64,000 nucleotides of DNA, taken from Cupriavidus malaysiensis. Lineage in GTDB: Bacteria; Pseudomonadota; Gammaproteobacteria; Burkholderiales; Burkholderiaceae. Numbering within the stretch: the first letter of the stretch is position 1; every line of letters starts with the position of its first letter. Below are positions 45,351 to 54,043 of the stretch, piece after piece. The position numbers were made by a program, and so were the translations under genes. The notes under the pieces are model-generated. The model ran no database searches. It was not told the DNA's origin and saw only the letters and a list, made by a program, of their open reading frames with translations. The stretch spans positions 1,054,001 to 1,118,000 of the forward strand of contig NZ_CP017755.1 in NCBI RefSeq assembly GCF_001854325.1, in the 5' to 3' direction.

Positions 45351-45932
45351 CTAGACCCTCTCCACCACCACCTCCCACAGGGCCTTGCTGCGGACGTACT
45401 TGCGCGTGCGCTGGTGCGTCATGGACACGCGTTGCCACTGGCCGTCGAACAGGCGGCAGACCGCCTCCTCGTCGAAGAAGCGCTTCGGCTGCCCATCGAC
45501 CGAGTAGTAGTTCTCTTCGATCCGCACCCCCTGGCCGGCGCCGAAATTGTGGTCCTCGGTGGAATTCAGGCGGCATAGCAACCATCCGCCAGGCCTCATG
45601 ACGTCCCGGATGCGCTGGACGATCGACACGGTCTCGTCCCAGGGGAAGTAGTGCAGGGACAGGCTGGCGATGACCGCGCCGAGCTCGCTTGCCTGCGGCG
45701 GAAACGGCGCGCGGATGTCGCGGCACTCGATCTGTGCCGACGGTACGCGCAGCCGGGCCGCGGCGACGGCTGCCCGCGACAGGTCGAAGGCGATCACGCG
45801 CAGGCCGGCGTCCGCCAGCACGGCGGTGTCGTCGCCATGGCCGCAGCCGATCTCGAGCACGGGCGAGGTGGTGCTGCGGGCGGAGATCGCCGGCAGCCAG
45901 GGATGCAGCCAGGGATCGGAAAAGGAAGGCAT
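45351..45932 (-). CDS. Class I SAM-dependent methyltransferase
   Basis: 193 aa from ATG 45932. SAM-binding motif VLEIGCGHGDDTAVLADAGLRVIAFDLS is followed by ECRDIRAPFP (motif II) and AVIASLSLHYFPWDETVSIVQRIRDVMRPGGWLLCRLNS (post I-III). The C-terminal part has no acceptor-specific signature. Possibly TehB-like. It is the only gene of its unit, and the ribosome site is weak. Confidence 0.8.
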   Translation of the reverse strand: MPSFSDPWLHPWLPAISARSTTSPVLEIGCGHGDDTAVLADAGLRVIAFDLSRAAVAAARLRVPSAQIECRDIRAPFPPQASELGAVIASLSLHYFPWDETVSIVQRIRDVMRPGGWLLCRLNSTEDHNFGAGQGVRIEENYYSVDGQPKRFFDEEAVCRLFDGQWQRVSMTHQRTRKYVRSKALWEVVVERV

Positions 45933-46012
45933 GTTGCGGACCCGGACAGGGGAAGTGGTCGATCGCGCATTGTGCCACCACCGCACGCCACCACCGCGGC
46001 GCTCGCCGGGCG

Positions 46013-46038
46013 AAAAAAAACCGGGCCGACAGGCCCGG
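46013..46038 (-). terminator. Rho-independent terminator of the purine permease gene
   Basis: On the minus strand, CCGGGCC-TGTC-GGCCCGG forms a 7-bp stem followed by eight T. It lies about 60 bp after the permease stop. Confidence 0.9.
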
Positions 46039-46100
46039 TGCGGTAAGCCAGCGCCGAAGCGGCTGGAGGAGACATCGTTCCTTATCGCGGGCGGGCGGCC

Positions 46101-47483
46101 TCAGATCGCCCAGCCGCCGGCGTAGAAGGCGGCCAGCACCACGGCGATGGCCACCGTGCCGACGTTCAGCTTGCGCCATTCGCCGGCGACGATGCGGCCC
46201 ACCACCAGGGTGCAGAAGCCGAGCATGATGCCGGTGACGATATTGCAGGTCAGCACGATGAAGACGGCGCACACCAGCCCGGCGAGGGCGTCGACGGTGT
46301 CTTCCATGTGCAGGCGGCTGACGCTGGAGAGCATCAGCAGGCCGACGTACATCAGCGCCGGCGCGGTGGCGTAGGAGGGCACCAGGCCCGCCAGCGGCGA
46401 GAAGAACATCACGGCGAGGAAGAGCAGGCCGACCACCACCGCGGCCAGGCCGGTCTTGGCGCCGGCGGCCACGCCGACCGTCGATTCGATGTAGGCCGCC
46501 GCCGGGGCGCCGCCGAAGAAGGCGGAGAAGATGGAGCTGACGGAGTCGGCGGTCAGCGCGCGGCCGCCGTTGCGGATGTGGCCGCTGGCATCGAGCTGGC
46601 CGGCCTGCCCGGCTACCGCGCGGATGGTGCCGGTAGCGTCGAACACGGCGGTCATCACCAGCGCGAACACGCTCGGCAGCACGGCGGCGGAGAGCGCGCC
46701 GCGCACATCCATGGCGCCGATCAGCGAGGCGTGGCCGGGGGCGCTCAGCGAGGGCAGGGCGAACACGCCGGTGAACTTCACCGCGGGGTCGAAGGCCAGG
46801 CCCAGCGCCGAGATGCCGACGATCACCAGCAGGATGCCGCCGGGCACGCGGCGGCGCTCCAGGCCGAAGATGGCGGCCAGGCCCAGCACCGACATCACCA
46901 CCGGGAAGGCGGTGATCTTGCCCAGCGTGACCGGCAGGCCGGCGCCGCTGTTCTTGACCACCAGGCCGACGTCGTTGGAGGCGATCAGCAGCAGGAACAG
47001 GCCGATGCCGATGCCGGCGCCATGCGCCACGCCGGCCGGCAGGTTGCGCAGGATCCAGGAGCGCACGCCGGTGACGGAGATGGCGGTGAACACCACGCCC
47101 ATCAGGAAGACCGCGCCGAGCGCCACGCTGGGCGTCAGCTTCTGGCCGAGCACCAGGCCGAAGGCGACGAAGGCGGTCAGCGAGATGGCGCAGCCGATGG
47201 CGATCGGCAGGCGTGCCCACATGCCCATCAGCAGCGAGCCGAAGGCCGTGGTCAGGCAGACCGCCACGAACACTGCGCTGGTGTCGAAGCCGGCCTTGCC
47301 GAGCATGCCGGGAACGACGAAGACGGCGTAGACCATCGCCATGAAGGTGGTGATGCCGGCCACCACTTCCTGGCGCGTATTGCTGCCGCGCGCGCTGATC
47401 TCGAAGTAGCGGTCGAGCTTGCGCTGCGGCGGCGCCGACGCGGCATCGAGTTCCGTCGGCGACGGAATGGATTGGTCCATCAT
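46101..47483 (-). CDS. AzgA-like NCS2 purine permease
   Basis: 460 aa with about 12-14 membrane segments. The N-terminal [40 protein letters not shown] is the AzgA-family signature; [42 protein letters not shown] and [30 protein letters not shown] follow the conserved QX/T regions. It imports adenine, guanine or hypoxanthine with protons. A double ATG at 47483/47480 begins the protein. The gene ends in a strong terminator. Confidence 0.9.
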   Translation of the reverse strand: MMDQSIPSPTELDAASAPPQRKLDRYFEISARGSNTRQEVVAGITTFMAMVYAVFVVPGMLGKAGFDTSAVFVAVCLTTAFGSLLMGMWARLPIAIGCAISLTAFVAFGLVLGQKLTPSVALGAVFLMGVVFTAISVTGVRSWILRNLPAGVAHGAGIGIGLFLLLIASNDVGLVVKNSGAGLPVTLGKITAFPVVMSVLGLAAIFGLERRRVPGGILLVIVGISALGLAFDPAVKFTGVFALPSLSAPGHASLIGAMDVRGALSAAVLPSVFALVMTAVFDATGTIRAVAGQAGQLDASGHIRNGGRALTADSVSSIFSAFFGGAPAAAYIESTVGVAAGAKTGLAAVVVGLLFLAVMFFSPLAGLVPSYATAPALMYVGLLMLSSVSRLHMEDTVDALAGLVCAVFIVLTCNIVTGIMLGFCTLVVGRIVAGEWRKLNVGTVAIAVVLAAFYAGGWAI

Positions 47484-47915
47484 GATTGGCTGTCTCCTAG
47501 CGGGGCGCCGGGCGCCGCCAACGGCGGTCGTGGCCGGCCTGGTCTTTTGTGGTGTCGGATGCTGGCCCGCCTGCGCCGGTCTGCGCGGCATGCAAGTTCG
47601 GGCGAGGCTCAAGGCTAGGGGAGTTGCCCGCGAAATTCATAAGCGGGTCGGAATGCACGGTATGCCGGCGTGGAAATACCGGAATGCCTGGCCATTGCGA
47701 CGCTGCCCGGCCGCGTGGCTGCCGGCGGCGGGGCCAGCATCACGGTGTGTGAATCTTCGCAATCCGATCTATCCCAGGTTCCGATGTGCCGGATTCGGTA
47801 TACTCGGGAAAACCCTTATGCGGGGCCGGCGGCTGTGATGGTGCCGGACCCCGGCACGGAATGCGGGCGCTTCGCCACCAGCGCACCCCGCCGTGGAACC
47901 CACCAGGAGAAACCG
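47484..47915. other. 432-bp intergenic region between the purine permease and a small ORF
   Basis: It contains the divergent promoter zone, a TATACT box at 47799-47804 that could serve the small ORF, and a GGG-AAAA-CCC stem after it. I looked for a purine-riboswitch-like fold and saw none I would defend. Confidence 0.4.
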
Positions 47916-48086
47916 ATGCAGATCTACCTCGAAACCCACTTGCGCAAGACCCCCGCCGCCGCGCGCACCAGCGCCGCCCGTCCCACCCGTCCGCTGCTGG
48001 CGCGCCTGCAAGCCTTCCTCGATGCCGGCTGGCAGCGCAATCTGCACCATGCGCAGGCGCTGGCGCGCGTGTACGCCAACCGCTGA
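47916..48086 (+). CDS. Small hypothetical protein (56 aa)
   Basis: Starts MQIYLETHLRKTPAAARTSA and ends in AQALARVYANR. Basic, with an amphipathic C-terminal helix (LLARLQAFLDAGWQRNLHHAQALARVY); no membrane segment. AGGAG lies seven bases before the ATG and a TATACT box about 110 bp upstream, supporting expression. I recognise no family. The stop codon is inside a 13-bp tandem repeat. Confidence 0.5.
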   Translation: MQIYLETHLRKTPAAARTSAARPTRPLLARLQAFLDAGWQRNLHHAQALARVYANR

Positions 48087-48142
48087 AACCAACCGCTGAA
48101 ATCAGCCGCTGAAGCAGGCTGCTGAAGCCAGCCGCTCACTCA
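48078..48142 (+). repeat. 13-bp tandem repeat across a stop codon (5 units)
   Basis: Units AACCGCTGAAACC, AACCGCTGAAATC, AGCCGCTGAAGCA, GGCTGCTGAAGCC and AGCCGCTCACTCA follow one another. Four contain CTGA, and the first supplies the TGA of the 56-aa ORF. Confidence 0.85.
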
Positions 48143-48177
48143 GTACTCCAGTTGCATCCGGCACGCGCTGCGCGCGC

Positions 48178-49041
48178 TCAGCGCTTGAAGGCGCCGGCCA
48201 GCGCCTCGATCACCGCGCGCACGCGCGCCACGCGGCGCAGGTCCGGGTGCAGCACCAGCCAGATGTCGACCCAGTCGCGGCGATCGGGAAAGATCCGCAC
48301 CAGTCCGCTGTCGCGCTCGGCCAGGAAGGCCGACAGCAGCGCGATGCCCATGCCGCGCAGCGCGGCGGAACGCAGCGCCATCTGCGAGTTCGATTGCAGC
48401 GCCACGTGCGCGCCGCGCAGGCTTTCGCCGCCGAGCTCCTGCCAGTGGCGCGGCACCGTATCGCGCGGGAACATCAGCAGGTCGTGCCCCGACAGGCCCG
48501 CGCCGCGCCGGGGCTTGCCGCGCCGTGCCAGGTAGTCCGGCGCGGCGTAGAGCCCCATCTCCACCACGCCCAGCTTCTTGATGATGACGTTGCCCGCCTG
48601 CGGGCGCAGGCCGCGCACGGCGAGGTCGGCCTCGCGCGCCGCCACGTCGACCAGCTCGGTCGCGGTCAGCAGGGTGTACTCCAGTTCGGGGTGGCGGCGC
48701 TGCAGCGCCGCCAGCGCCGGCAGCACGAAGCCCTCGGCCAGGGTGTCGGTGGTGGCGATGCGCACCGGGCCGGCGAGCAGGCGGTCGGCCAGCGCCGACT
48801 TGCGTCCGATCGCTTCGGCCGCGCTTTCCATCTGCTCCGCATCCGCCAGCATCATCTCGCCGGCCTGGCTCAGCACGTAGCCTTGCGGCGTGCGCAGGAA
48901 CAGGGTGGCGCCCAGTTCCTCTTCGAAGGCGGCCAGGCGCCGGCCCACGGTGGCCTGGTCGACCTCCAGGCTGGCGGCGGCGCCGCGCAGCGAGCCGCTG
49001 CGGGCGATGGCGAGGAAGTAGCGGGTGTTGTCCCAGTTCAT
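48178..49041 (-). CDS. LysR-family regulator divergent from a DHA2 exporter
   Basis: About 287 aa from ATG 49041 (MNWDNTRYFLAIARSGSLRGAAASLEVDQATVGRRLAAFEEELGATLFLRTPQGYVLS). A start at 49074 is also possible and neither has a good ribosome site. The effector domain resembles the group of LysR proteins that control efflux or detoxification genes. Divergent from the MFS exporter, so it is the likely regulator of that gene. Confidence 0.88.
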   Translation of the reverse strand: MNWDNTRYFLAIARSGSLRGAAASLEVDQATVGRRLAAFEEELGATLFLRTPQGYVLSQAGEMMLADAEQMESAAEAIGRKSALADRLLAGPVRIATTDTLAEGFVLPALAALQRRHPELEYTLLTATELVDVAAREADLAVRGLRPQAGNVIIKKLGVVEMGLYAAPDYLARRGKPRRGAGLSGHDLLMFPRDTVPRHWQELGGESLRGAHVALQSNSQMALRSAALRGMGIALLSAFLAERDSGLVRIFPDRRDWVDIWLVLHPDLRRVARVRAVIEALAGAFKR

Positions 49042-49214
49042 ATCAGCGGCGGCGTGCCGCAGACGGGTGTCCATGGCCGCTGCGGTGCTCTCGGATGAAT
49101 GCAGAAATGCATCATAGCACTGCGAAAGTGCTGCTTTATTGCATGGGTCGGGATCCTTAGCATGGCGGGGTCTTCCTTGCTGCCAGGCCGATCCTACCGA
49201 CGGCCGCCGACTCC

Positions 49215-50693
49215 ATGCCTGATTCCTTCCGTTCCCGCGCTTGCCTGCCGGCCTGCGCCGGCACCACCCTTTCTCCTGCGTCTCCCGCGTCTCCTGCGTC
49301 CCCGCCGCCTTTGCGCGAGGCGCCCGGACCGGCTGTGGCGCCGCGCGGCACCGCCACGCTGTGGGTGCTGTCCGCCGGCATGTTCATGGCCATCCTCGAC
49401 ACCAATATCGTCAACGTGGCGATGCCCGCGATGCGCGCCGGCCTGGGCGCGAGCCTGTCGGAACTGGCCTGGATCGTCGACGTGTACAACCTCAGCTTCG
49501 CCGGCCTGATGCTGAGCGCCGGGCTGCTGGCCGACCGCCTCGGCGCGCGCCGGGTCTTCCTCGGCGGCCTGGCGCTGTTCCTGCTCGCGTCGGCGCTGTG
49601 CGGCCTGGCGCCCACCGTCGCGGCGCTGGTCGGCGCGCGCGCGCTGCAGGGAGCCGGCGCGGCCTTGTTCCTGCCGAGTTCGCTGGCCCTGCTGCGCGCG
49701 GCTTACCCCGACGCCGCGGCGCGGGCGCGCGCGGTCGGCGTATTCGGCGGGCTGGTGGCGACCGCGGCGGCCGCCGGGCCGGTGCTGGGCGGTATCGTGC
49801 TGGCGCCGCTGGGCTGGCGTGGCGCCTTCCTGGTCAACCTGCCGGCCGGGCTGCTGGCCCTGCTGGCCGGCCCGCGCGTGCTGGCGGCGCTGCCGGCGCG
49901 GCCCGGGCGCGGCGCCGACCGGGCCGGCCAGTTGCTGGGGATGGCCGCCCTGGGCGCGGCCAGTTTCGCACTGATCGAGGGGCCGGCGCGCGGCTGGCTG
50001 TCGCCGGCGGTCGGCCTCGCCACGCTGGCGGCGCTGGTGTCCGCCCTGGCTTTCGTGCAGGTCGAGCGGCGCGGCGCGGCGCCGATGATTCCCGCGCGCC
50101 TGTTCGCCGATCCCGCGCTGGGCGGTGCCAACTGGGTCGGCTTCGTGATCGGCGCGGCCTACTTCGGCTGCCTGTTCCTGCTCAGCCTCTACCTGCAGCA
50201 GGGCCTGTGCATGACGCCGCTGCACACGGGACTGTCGCTGCTGCCGCTGGCGCTGTGCCTGACCGCCGGCAACGTCATCGCCGGGCGCCTGCTGCCGCGC
50301 CTGGGCGCGCGACGCCAGATCGCCGCCGGCTTGGCGCTGGCCGCGCTGGGCTACCTGCTGTGCGCGCTGGCCACCCTGCATGGCGGCCTGGCTGCCTTGC
50401 TGGCGGCAATGCTGCCGCTGGCGGCCGGCACGGCCCTGGCGATCGCGCCGATGACGGCCACCGTGCTGGAGCGGGCGCCGTCCGACCTGGCCGGTACCGC
50501 CTCGGCGGTGCTCAATGCCACGCGGCAGGTGGGCGCGCTGGCGGGTACCGCCGGCGCGGCGGCGATCCTGGCCATCGCCATCGGGGCGGGTGGCGATGCC
50601 GGTGCGGCGTTGCGGCTGGGCGCCTGCGCCGCGGCCCTGCTGAGCGTGGCGGGAATCGCCGGGGCCTTGCGCATCGGGGCGCGGCCGCACTGA
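49215..50693 (+). CDS. DHA2-family drug exporter (14-TM MFS)
   Basis: 492 aa. Fourteen membrane segments are expected. GMFMAILDTNIVNVAMPAMRAGLGAS at TM1, LSFAGLMLSAGLLADRLGARRVFLGGLALF (motif A) and GPVLGGIVLAPLGWRGAFLVNLPAG (motif C of exporters) fit EmrB/QacA proteins. The 45-residue N-terminal tail has a PASPASPASP repeat encoded by 9-bp units. It would expel hydrophobic toxic compounds with protons. No membrane-fusion partner gene is adjacent. Confidence 0.88.
   Translation: MPDSFRSRACLPACAGTTLSPASPASPASPPPLREAPGPAVAPRGTATLWVLSAGMFMAILDTNIVNVAMPAMRAGLGASLSELAWIVDVYNLSFAGLMLSAGLLADRLGARRVFLGGLALFLLASALCGLAPTVAALVGARALQGAGAALFLPSSLALLRAAYPDAAARARAVGVFGGLVATAAAAGPVLGGIVLAPLGWRGAFLVNLPAGLLALLAGPRVLAALPARPGRGADRAGQLLGMAALGAASFALIEGPARGWLSPAVGLATLAALVSALAFVQVERRGAAPMIPARLFADPALGGANWVGFVIGAAYFGCLFLLSLYLQQGLCMTPLHTGLSLLPLALCLTAGNVIAGRLLPRLGARRQIAAGLALAALGYLLCALATLHGGLAALLAAMLPLAAGTALAIAPMTATVLERAPSDLAGTASAVLNATRQVGALAGTAGAAAILAIAIGAGGDAGAALRLGACAAALLSVAGIAGALRIGARPH
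49272..49307 (+). repeat. 9-bp tandem repeat near the DHA2 exporter N-terminus
   Basis: Units TCTCCTGCG, TCTCCCGCG, TCTCCTGCG and TCCCCGCCG encode Ser-Pro-Ala repeats. Confidence 0.85.
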
Positions 50694-50727
50694 ACGAGGG
50701 CGCGCCGCCCCAGGAGCGGGTGGAGGT

Positions 50728-51612
50728 TCAGGGCGCCAGCATGCGTTCCAGCACCCAGGAGCCGGCCGGGCCCAGCGGACGCTCGCGCGACCATACCGCG
50801 TCCACCGGCATGCGGCGCGGCCAGCCGCGTGCGTGCAGTTCGAGCAGGCGCCCGCGCGCGAAATGCTCGACCATGCGGCGCGGCAGCTCGGTCCAGCCGA
50901 AGCCGGCCAGCGCCATCTCCATCAGCATCAGGTAGCTCGGCGCCGACCACCAGCGCCGGCCCGCGACCAGCCCGGTCTCGAGCGGAGCGCCGCGCGGCGC
51001 CACATAGGTGTGCAGGCGCAGCTCGCGCGCCTCGTGCAGCGCGGCGAGCGGCACCTCGCCATCGCCATAGGCGGCGAAGGGATGCTGCAGGCCGACGTAG
51101 AGGCCGATCTCCGCCTGCTCGGCCACCGTCGCCGCGCCGATGTCGGGCGGGTAGCTGCTGCGTGCCGCCATCAGGCCGAGCTGGGCGCGGCCCTGCTGGA
51201 TCAGGTCGATCACATCGTCGTGCTCGGCGTTCTGGCATTCGAGTTCGAGCGTGGGAAAGCGCCGCTCCAGCTCGGCCAGCGTTTCCTCGTAGCGGCTGGA
51301 CTGGTAGGTGTCGGACACCACCAGCGTCAGCCGCGCTTCCTCGCCACCGGCCAGGCGGGCGGCGAGCTGGTCGATCGCTTCGCTGGCTTCCAGTACCCGC
51401 AGCACCTCCGGCAGCAGCGCGCGCGCCGCATCGGTGAGCCGGGGCTGGCGCGCGGTGCGGTCGAACAGTTGCACGCCCAGGTCGATCTCCAGGTTGGCGA
51501 TGGCCTCGCTGATGGTCGACTGCCGCTTGCCGAGCTTGCGCGCGGCGGCGGAGAACGAACCCAGGGAGGCGGCCTCGGCGAAGGCGAGCAGGGCTTCAGG
51601 CGAATGGCGCAT
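50728..51612 (-). CDS. LysR-family regulator divergent from a PACE exporter
   Basis: 294 aa from ATG 51612. HTH: SPEALLAFAEAASLGSFSAAARKLGKRQSTISEAIANLEIDLGVQLFDRTARQPRLT, then the effector domain with VVSDTYQSSRYEETLAELERRFP. PACE exporter genes are usually paired with a divergent LysR regulator, as here. An inverted repeat and a second dyad fill the 103-bp gap. Confidence 0.9.
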   Translation of the reverse strand: MRHSPEALLAFAEAASLGSFSAAARKLGKRQSTISEAIANLEIDLGVQLFDRTARQPRLTDAARALLPEVLRVLEASEAIDQLAARLAGGEEARLTLVVSDTYQSSRYEETLAELERRFPTLELECQNAEHDDVIDLIQQGRAQLGLMAARSSYPPDIGAATVAEQAEIGLYVGLQHPFAAYGDGEVPLAALHEARELRLHTYVAPRGAPLETGLVAGRRWWSAPSYLMLMEMALAGFGWTELPRRMVEHFARGRLLELHARGWPRRMPVDAVWSRERPLGPAGSWVLERMLAP

Positions 51613-51629
51613 CGGGGGGATTGCTCTAT

Positions 51630-51648
51630 ATATCGGAAAAACCGATAT
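51630..51648. promoter_or_regulatory. Inverted repeat in the LysR/PACE promoter
   Basis: ATATCGG-AAAAA-CCGATAT is a perfect 7-bp inverted repeat 18 bp before the LysR start. A smaller dyad, CGGA-AAA-TCCG, follows at about 51667-51677 toward the exporter gene. Confidence 0.65.
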
Positions 51649-51715
51649 TAACAAACTATGTTGAAACGGAAAATCCGATCAAAATGCCGACATCGCTGAT
51701 TTCAAGGAGTTGCCT

Positions 51716-52324
51716 ATGACGGCGCAAGTGACGTATCCACAGCAGTATCCGAAGCAATCTGAGCAATCGAAGCAATCGAAGCAATGGAAGTCTTCGAACC
51801 ACGCGGCGCATGGGATGCAGCAGGCGCAGCCGAAGCATCGCGCGTCGCCGTCCCGGCCGCGGCCGGACACCCCCAAGACGCTGGCCGAACGCCTGGCGCA
51901 CGCGCTGAGCTTCGAGCTGACGGCCATCGTCCTGTGCGCGCCGGTCGTGAGCTGGGTGCTGGGCCTGTCGCTGGTCCACGTCGGCGCGCTGACCGCGCTG
52001 GTGTCGCTGATCGCCATGGCCTGGAACGTGGCCTTCAACGCGGTGTTCGAGCGCATCGAACGGCGCTTCGGACTGGTGCGCAACGTGGCCGTGCGGATCG
52101 TCCATGCGATTGCCTTCGAACTGGGCCTGATCGCGCTGGTGCTGCCGCTGGCGTCCTGGTGGCTGGAGATCAGCCTGCTCGATGCCTTGTTGCTGGACCT
52201 CGGCATCCTGCTGTTCTTCCTGCCGTACACCTTCTTCTTCAACCTGGTGTACGACCGCCTGCGTGCCCGCCGCATCGAGCGGAAGGCGCGGAAGGCATGG
52301 AAGGCTGGGGAAGCGCGGACCTGA
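51716..52324 (+). CDS. PACE-family multidrug exporter (AceI-like)
   Basis: 202 aa from ATG 51716 with AAGGAG at 51704. Two bacterial transmembrane pair domains follow a 54-residue tail: LAERLAHALSFELTAIVLCAPVVSWVLG with ALVSLIAMAWNVAFNAVFERIERRFG, then VRIVHAIAFELGLIALVLPLASWWLE with LPYTFFFNLVYDRLRARRI. The repeated H-x3-FE and W/F-N-x2-F/Y motifs are PACE hallmarks. The family expels biocides such as chlorhexidine or short diamines. The long Gln/Ser/Lys N-terminal tail is unusual, and together with the RKARKAWKA C-terminus it is encoded by 9-bp repeats. Confidence 0.9.
   Translation: MTAQVTYPQQYPKQSEQSKQSKQWKSSNHAAHGMQQAQPKHRASPSRPRPDTPKTLAERLAHALSFELTAIVLCAPVVSWVLGLSLVHVGALTALVSLIAMAWNVAFNAVFERIERRFGLVRNVAVRIVHAIAFELGLIALVLPLASWWLEISLLDALLLDLGILLFFLPYTFFFNLVYDRLRARRIERKARKAWKAGEART
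51751..51786 (+). repeat. 9-bp tandem repeat, N-terminus of the PACE exporter
   Basis: GAAGCAATC, TGAGCAATC, GAAGCAATC and GAAGCAATG encode the Lys/Glu-Gln-Ser triplets of the tail. Confidence 0.9.
52279..52314 (+). repeat. 9-bp tandem repeat, C-terminus of the PACE exporter
   Basis: GCGGAAGGC twice, ATGGAAGGC and TGGGGAAGC encode the Arg/Trp-Lys-Ala triplets at the protein end. Confidence 0.85.
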
Positions 52325-52360
52325 CCATGCCCGGGCCCCATGCCGCATCCCGGCCAGCGC

Positions 52361-52396
52361 GATCGTTCCGATCGCTCCGAGCTTTCCGATCGTTCC
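52361..52396. repeat. Intergenic 9-bp tandem repeat
   Basis: GATCGTTCC, GATCGCTCC, GAGCTTTCC and GATCGTTCC, 37 bp after the PACE exporter stop. Confidence 0.85.
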
Positions 52397-52406
52397 ATTT
52401 CGACCC

Positions 52407-52436
52407 GAAGCCGGCCTTGCGCCGGCTTCGTCGTTT
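52407..52436 (+). terminator. Stem-loop terminator between convergent genes
   Basis: GAAGCCGGC-CTTGC-GCCGGCTTC (9-bp stem) is followed by GTCGTTT. It lies between the PACE exporter gene and the convergent acetyltransferase gene. Confidence 0.7.
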
Positions 52437-52460
52437 CCGGCGCAGGCGTTGCCGCGCCGG

Positions 52461-53183
52461 CTAGCGCATGCCGGTGGCGCCGGCCAGCGTATCCAGCGTC
52501 CAGCCCCGCCCCAGCAGGATCATGCGCGTGTGCAGGTCGTCCAGCACCGCCGGCGTGACGGCCGGCCCCAGGTAGCGCAGCGCCTTGTCGCGCAACTCGA
52601 CGTAGCCGAGCGGGTAGTGCGCGGCCAGCCGCATCCACAGGGCATGCGCGGCGGCCGACTGGCGCGCGCCGGTGATCAGGCACAGGCCGCCGTCGAGGGC
52701 CCAGCGGTAGATCGCCGAGGCCAGGCCGCGCCGCTGGTAGTCCAGCGCGTATTTCGAGTGCGGCGCGCGCAGGTGGCGGTCGGCGCGGCGGTCCACCTCG
52801 ACCAGCCGGTTGAACACCGTGTAGCCGGCCAGCCGCCCGCGCGCCACGTCCTCGACGTAGACGTAGTACTCGCCATCGGCCTCGCGGTAGCGCAGGCGCA
52901 GCCCGGGCACGCCGCAGGCCAGCGACGGCATGCCGTGCAGGGCGCCATCGGGCCGGCACAGGCGGTCGTGCACGGCGTCGATGTCGCGCTCGGTCTCCGC
53001 CGGGCCGTGGCTGACGTCGATGCGCAACTCGAGCGGGCGCGGCGGCGGCTGCATGGCGGCTTGCGCGCCGCGCGCGGGCGTGCGCCGGGCTGTCAGCAGC
53101 CGCTCGCCCCAGGGCGGCCAGGGCGGCCAGGACGGTGACGGCAAGGCGAAGGGCAGGGCACAGGCGGGCAGGGCGAGGCTCAT
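52461..53183 (-). CDS. GNAT-like acetyltransferase
   Basis: 240 aa. YYVYVEDVARGRLAGYTVFNRLVEVDRR forms the central strands and ALDYQRRGLASAIYRWALD carries the acetyl-CoA motif A (Q-R-R-G-L-A). The C-terminal 60 residues (LGPAVTPAVLDDLHTRMILLGRGWTLDTLAG) are not typical GNAT and may hold the acceptor site. The ATG overlaps the stop of the beta-helix gene as ATGA, so the two are made together. A start further in is possible, since the first 45 residues are low-complexity (SPSWPPWPPWGE). Confidence 0.7.
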   Translation of the reverse strand: MSLALPACALPFALPSPSWPPWPPWGERLLTARRTPARGAQAAMQPPPRPLELRIDVSHGPAETERDIDAVHDRLCRPDGALHGMPSLACGVPGLRLRYREADGEYYVYVEDVARGRLAGYTVFNRLVEVDRRADRHLRAPHSKYALDYQRRGLASAIYRWALDGGLCLITGARQSAAAHALWMRLAAHYPLGYVELRDKALRYLGPAVTPAVLDDLHTRMILLGRGWTLDTLAGATGMR

Positions 53184-54043
53184 GGCGCCTCCCAGTGGCC
53201 GCTGAGCAGGGCGGCGGGACGGGCGCTGGCGCGCACGCGCGCGCTGTGCGGCCAGTCTTCCAGCCGCACGCTGAGCCCGGCATGCACGCCGTAGCCGGCG
53301 CCGGGCAGGATCTCGCCCGTGGCCTCGATGCCCTCGCCCGCGCGGATGGCGCCGTGGGCGCGGATATCGCCGCCGGCCTTGATGCCCCAGCCGGCCTCCA
53401 GGTGCAGGCCGGCTTCGATGTCCGCGCCGGATTCGATGCCGCAGGCGACGCGCACCAGATCCTCCGCGTACAGGCTGCCGCCGGTGCGCAACCCCTTGCC
53501 GCAGTGCAGGGCGCCGCGCGCGTGCAGGTCCGCGCCGACCAGCAGGCCCGAGCCGGCGGAGAGCCTGTCGCCGCAGTGCAGGGCGCCGCGCACGCGCAGG
53601 ATGCCCGCGCATTGCAGCGTGCCGGCGACGTCGGCGCTCCAGCCGGCGCGCACGTCGGCGCCAGCCTGCAGGATGCCGCCGCAATGGATGGCACCGTCGG
53701 TCTCGATGGCGTCTCCCGCCTGGATGGCCTCGCCGGCGCGCAGGCCGGCCCCGGCCCGGATGGCGCCGCCGGCGCGCAGGACCGTGTCGACATGCACGTC
53801 GCCGCGCACGATGAGCGAGCCGGCGAAGACCAGCGCCTGCGCGGCGATGGCATCGGCTTCGAGCACGGTGTCGGTCGGGCCGAACTGATCGAGCAGCCAG
53901 CAGGCGTCGCTCACGCGGTGCTGCCGCACCAGGGTGTCCAGCAGGTCTTGATAGTCGGTGCCGCCGTCGCGGTTGCGCAGGTACCAGCGATAGCCGTCGG
54001 CGCAGGGGCGCTTGGCCTTGACGAAGTTCTGGCTGATTTCCAT
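53180..54043 (-). CDS. Hexapeptide-repeat beta-helix protein with an N-terminal ADGYRWY domain
   Basis: 287 aa. Residues 1-60 (SQNFVKAKRPCADGYRWYLRNRDGGTDYQDLLDTLVRQHRVSDACWLLDQFGP) form a small domain that I have seen in phage- and plasmid-type unknown proteins. Residues about 70-250 are roughly 25 consecutive six-residue units of the form x-I/L-x-A/C-G-x (GAIRAG, GLRAGE, AIQAGD, IHCGGI), expected to make a regular parallel beta-helix. No signal peptide, no catalytic residues. It may be a scaffold or a filament-like protein (bactofilin-like), with the coupled acetyltransferase as modifier. Function unknown. Confidence 0.75.
   Translation of the reverse strand: MEISQNFVKAKRPCADGYRWYLRNRDGGTDYQDLLDTLVRQHRVSDACWLLDQFGPTDTVLEADAIAAQALVFAGSLIVRGDVHVDTVLRAGGAIRAGAGLRAGEAIQAGDAIETDGAIHCGGILQAGADVRAGWSADVAGTLQCAGILRVRGALHCGDRLSAGSGLLVGADLHARGALHCGKGLRTGGSLYAEDLVRVACGIESGADIEAGLHLEAGWGIKAGGDIRAHGAIRAGEGIEATGEILPGAGYGVHAGLSVRLEDWPHSARVRASARPAALLSGHWEAP

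Noticed and set aside
47484..47700. Purine riboswitch upstream of the AzgA-like gene
   Set aside because: I could not build the three-helix core or find the conserved loop bases, and purine riboswitches are rare in Betaproteobacteria.
47798..47803. GTATAC near the purine permease
   Set aside because: The flanks (ATTCG and TCGGG) do not match the cluster elements. It is better explained as the -10 region of the 56-aa ORF.
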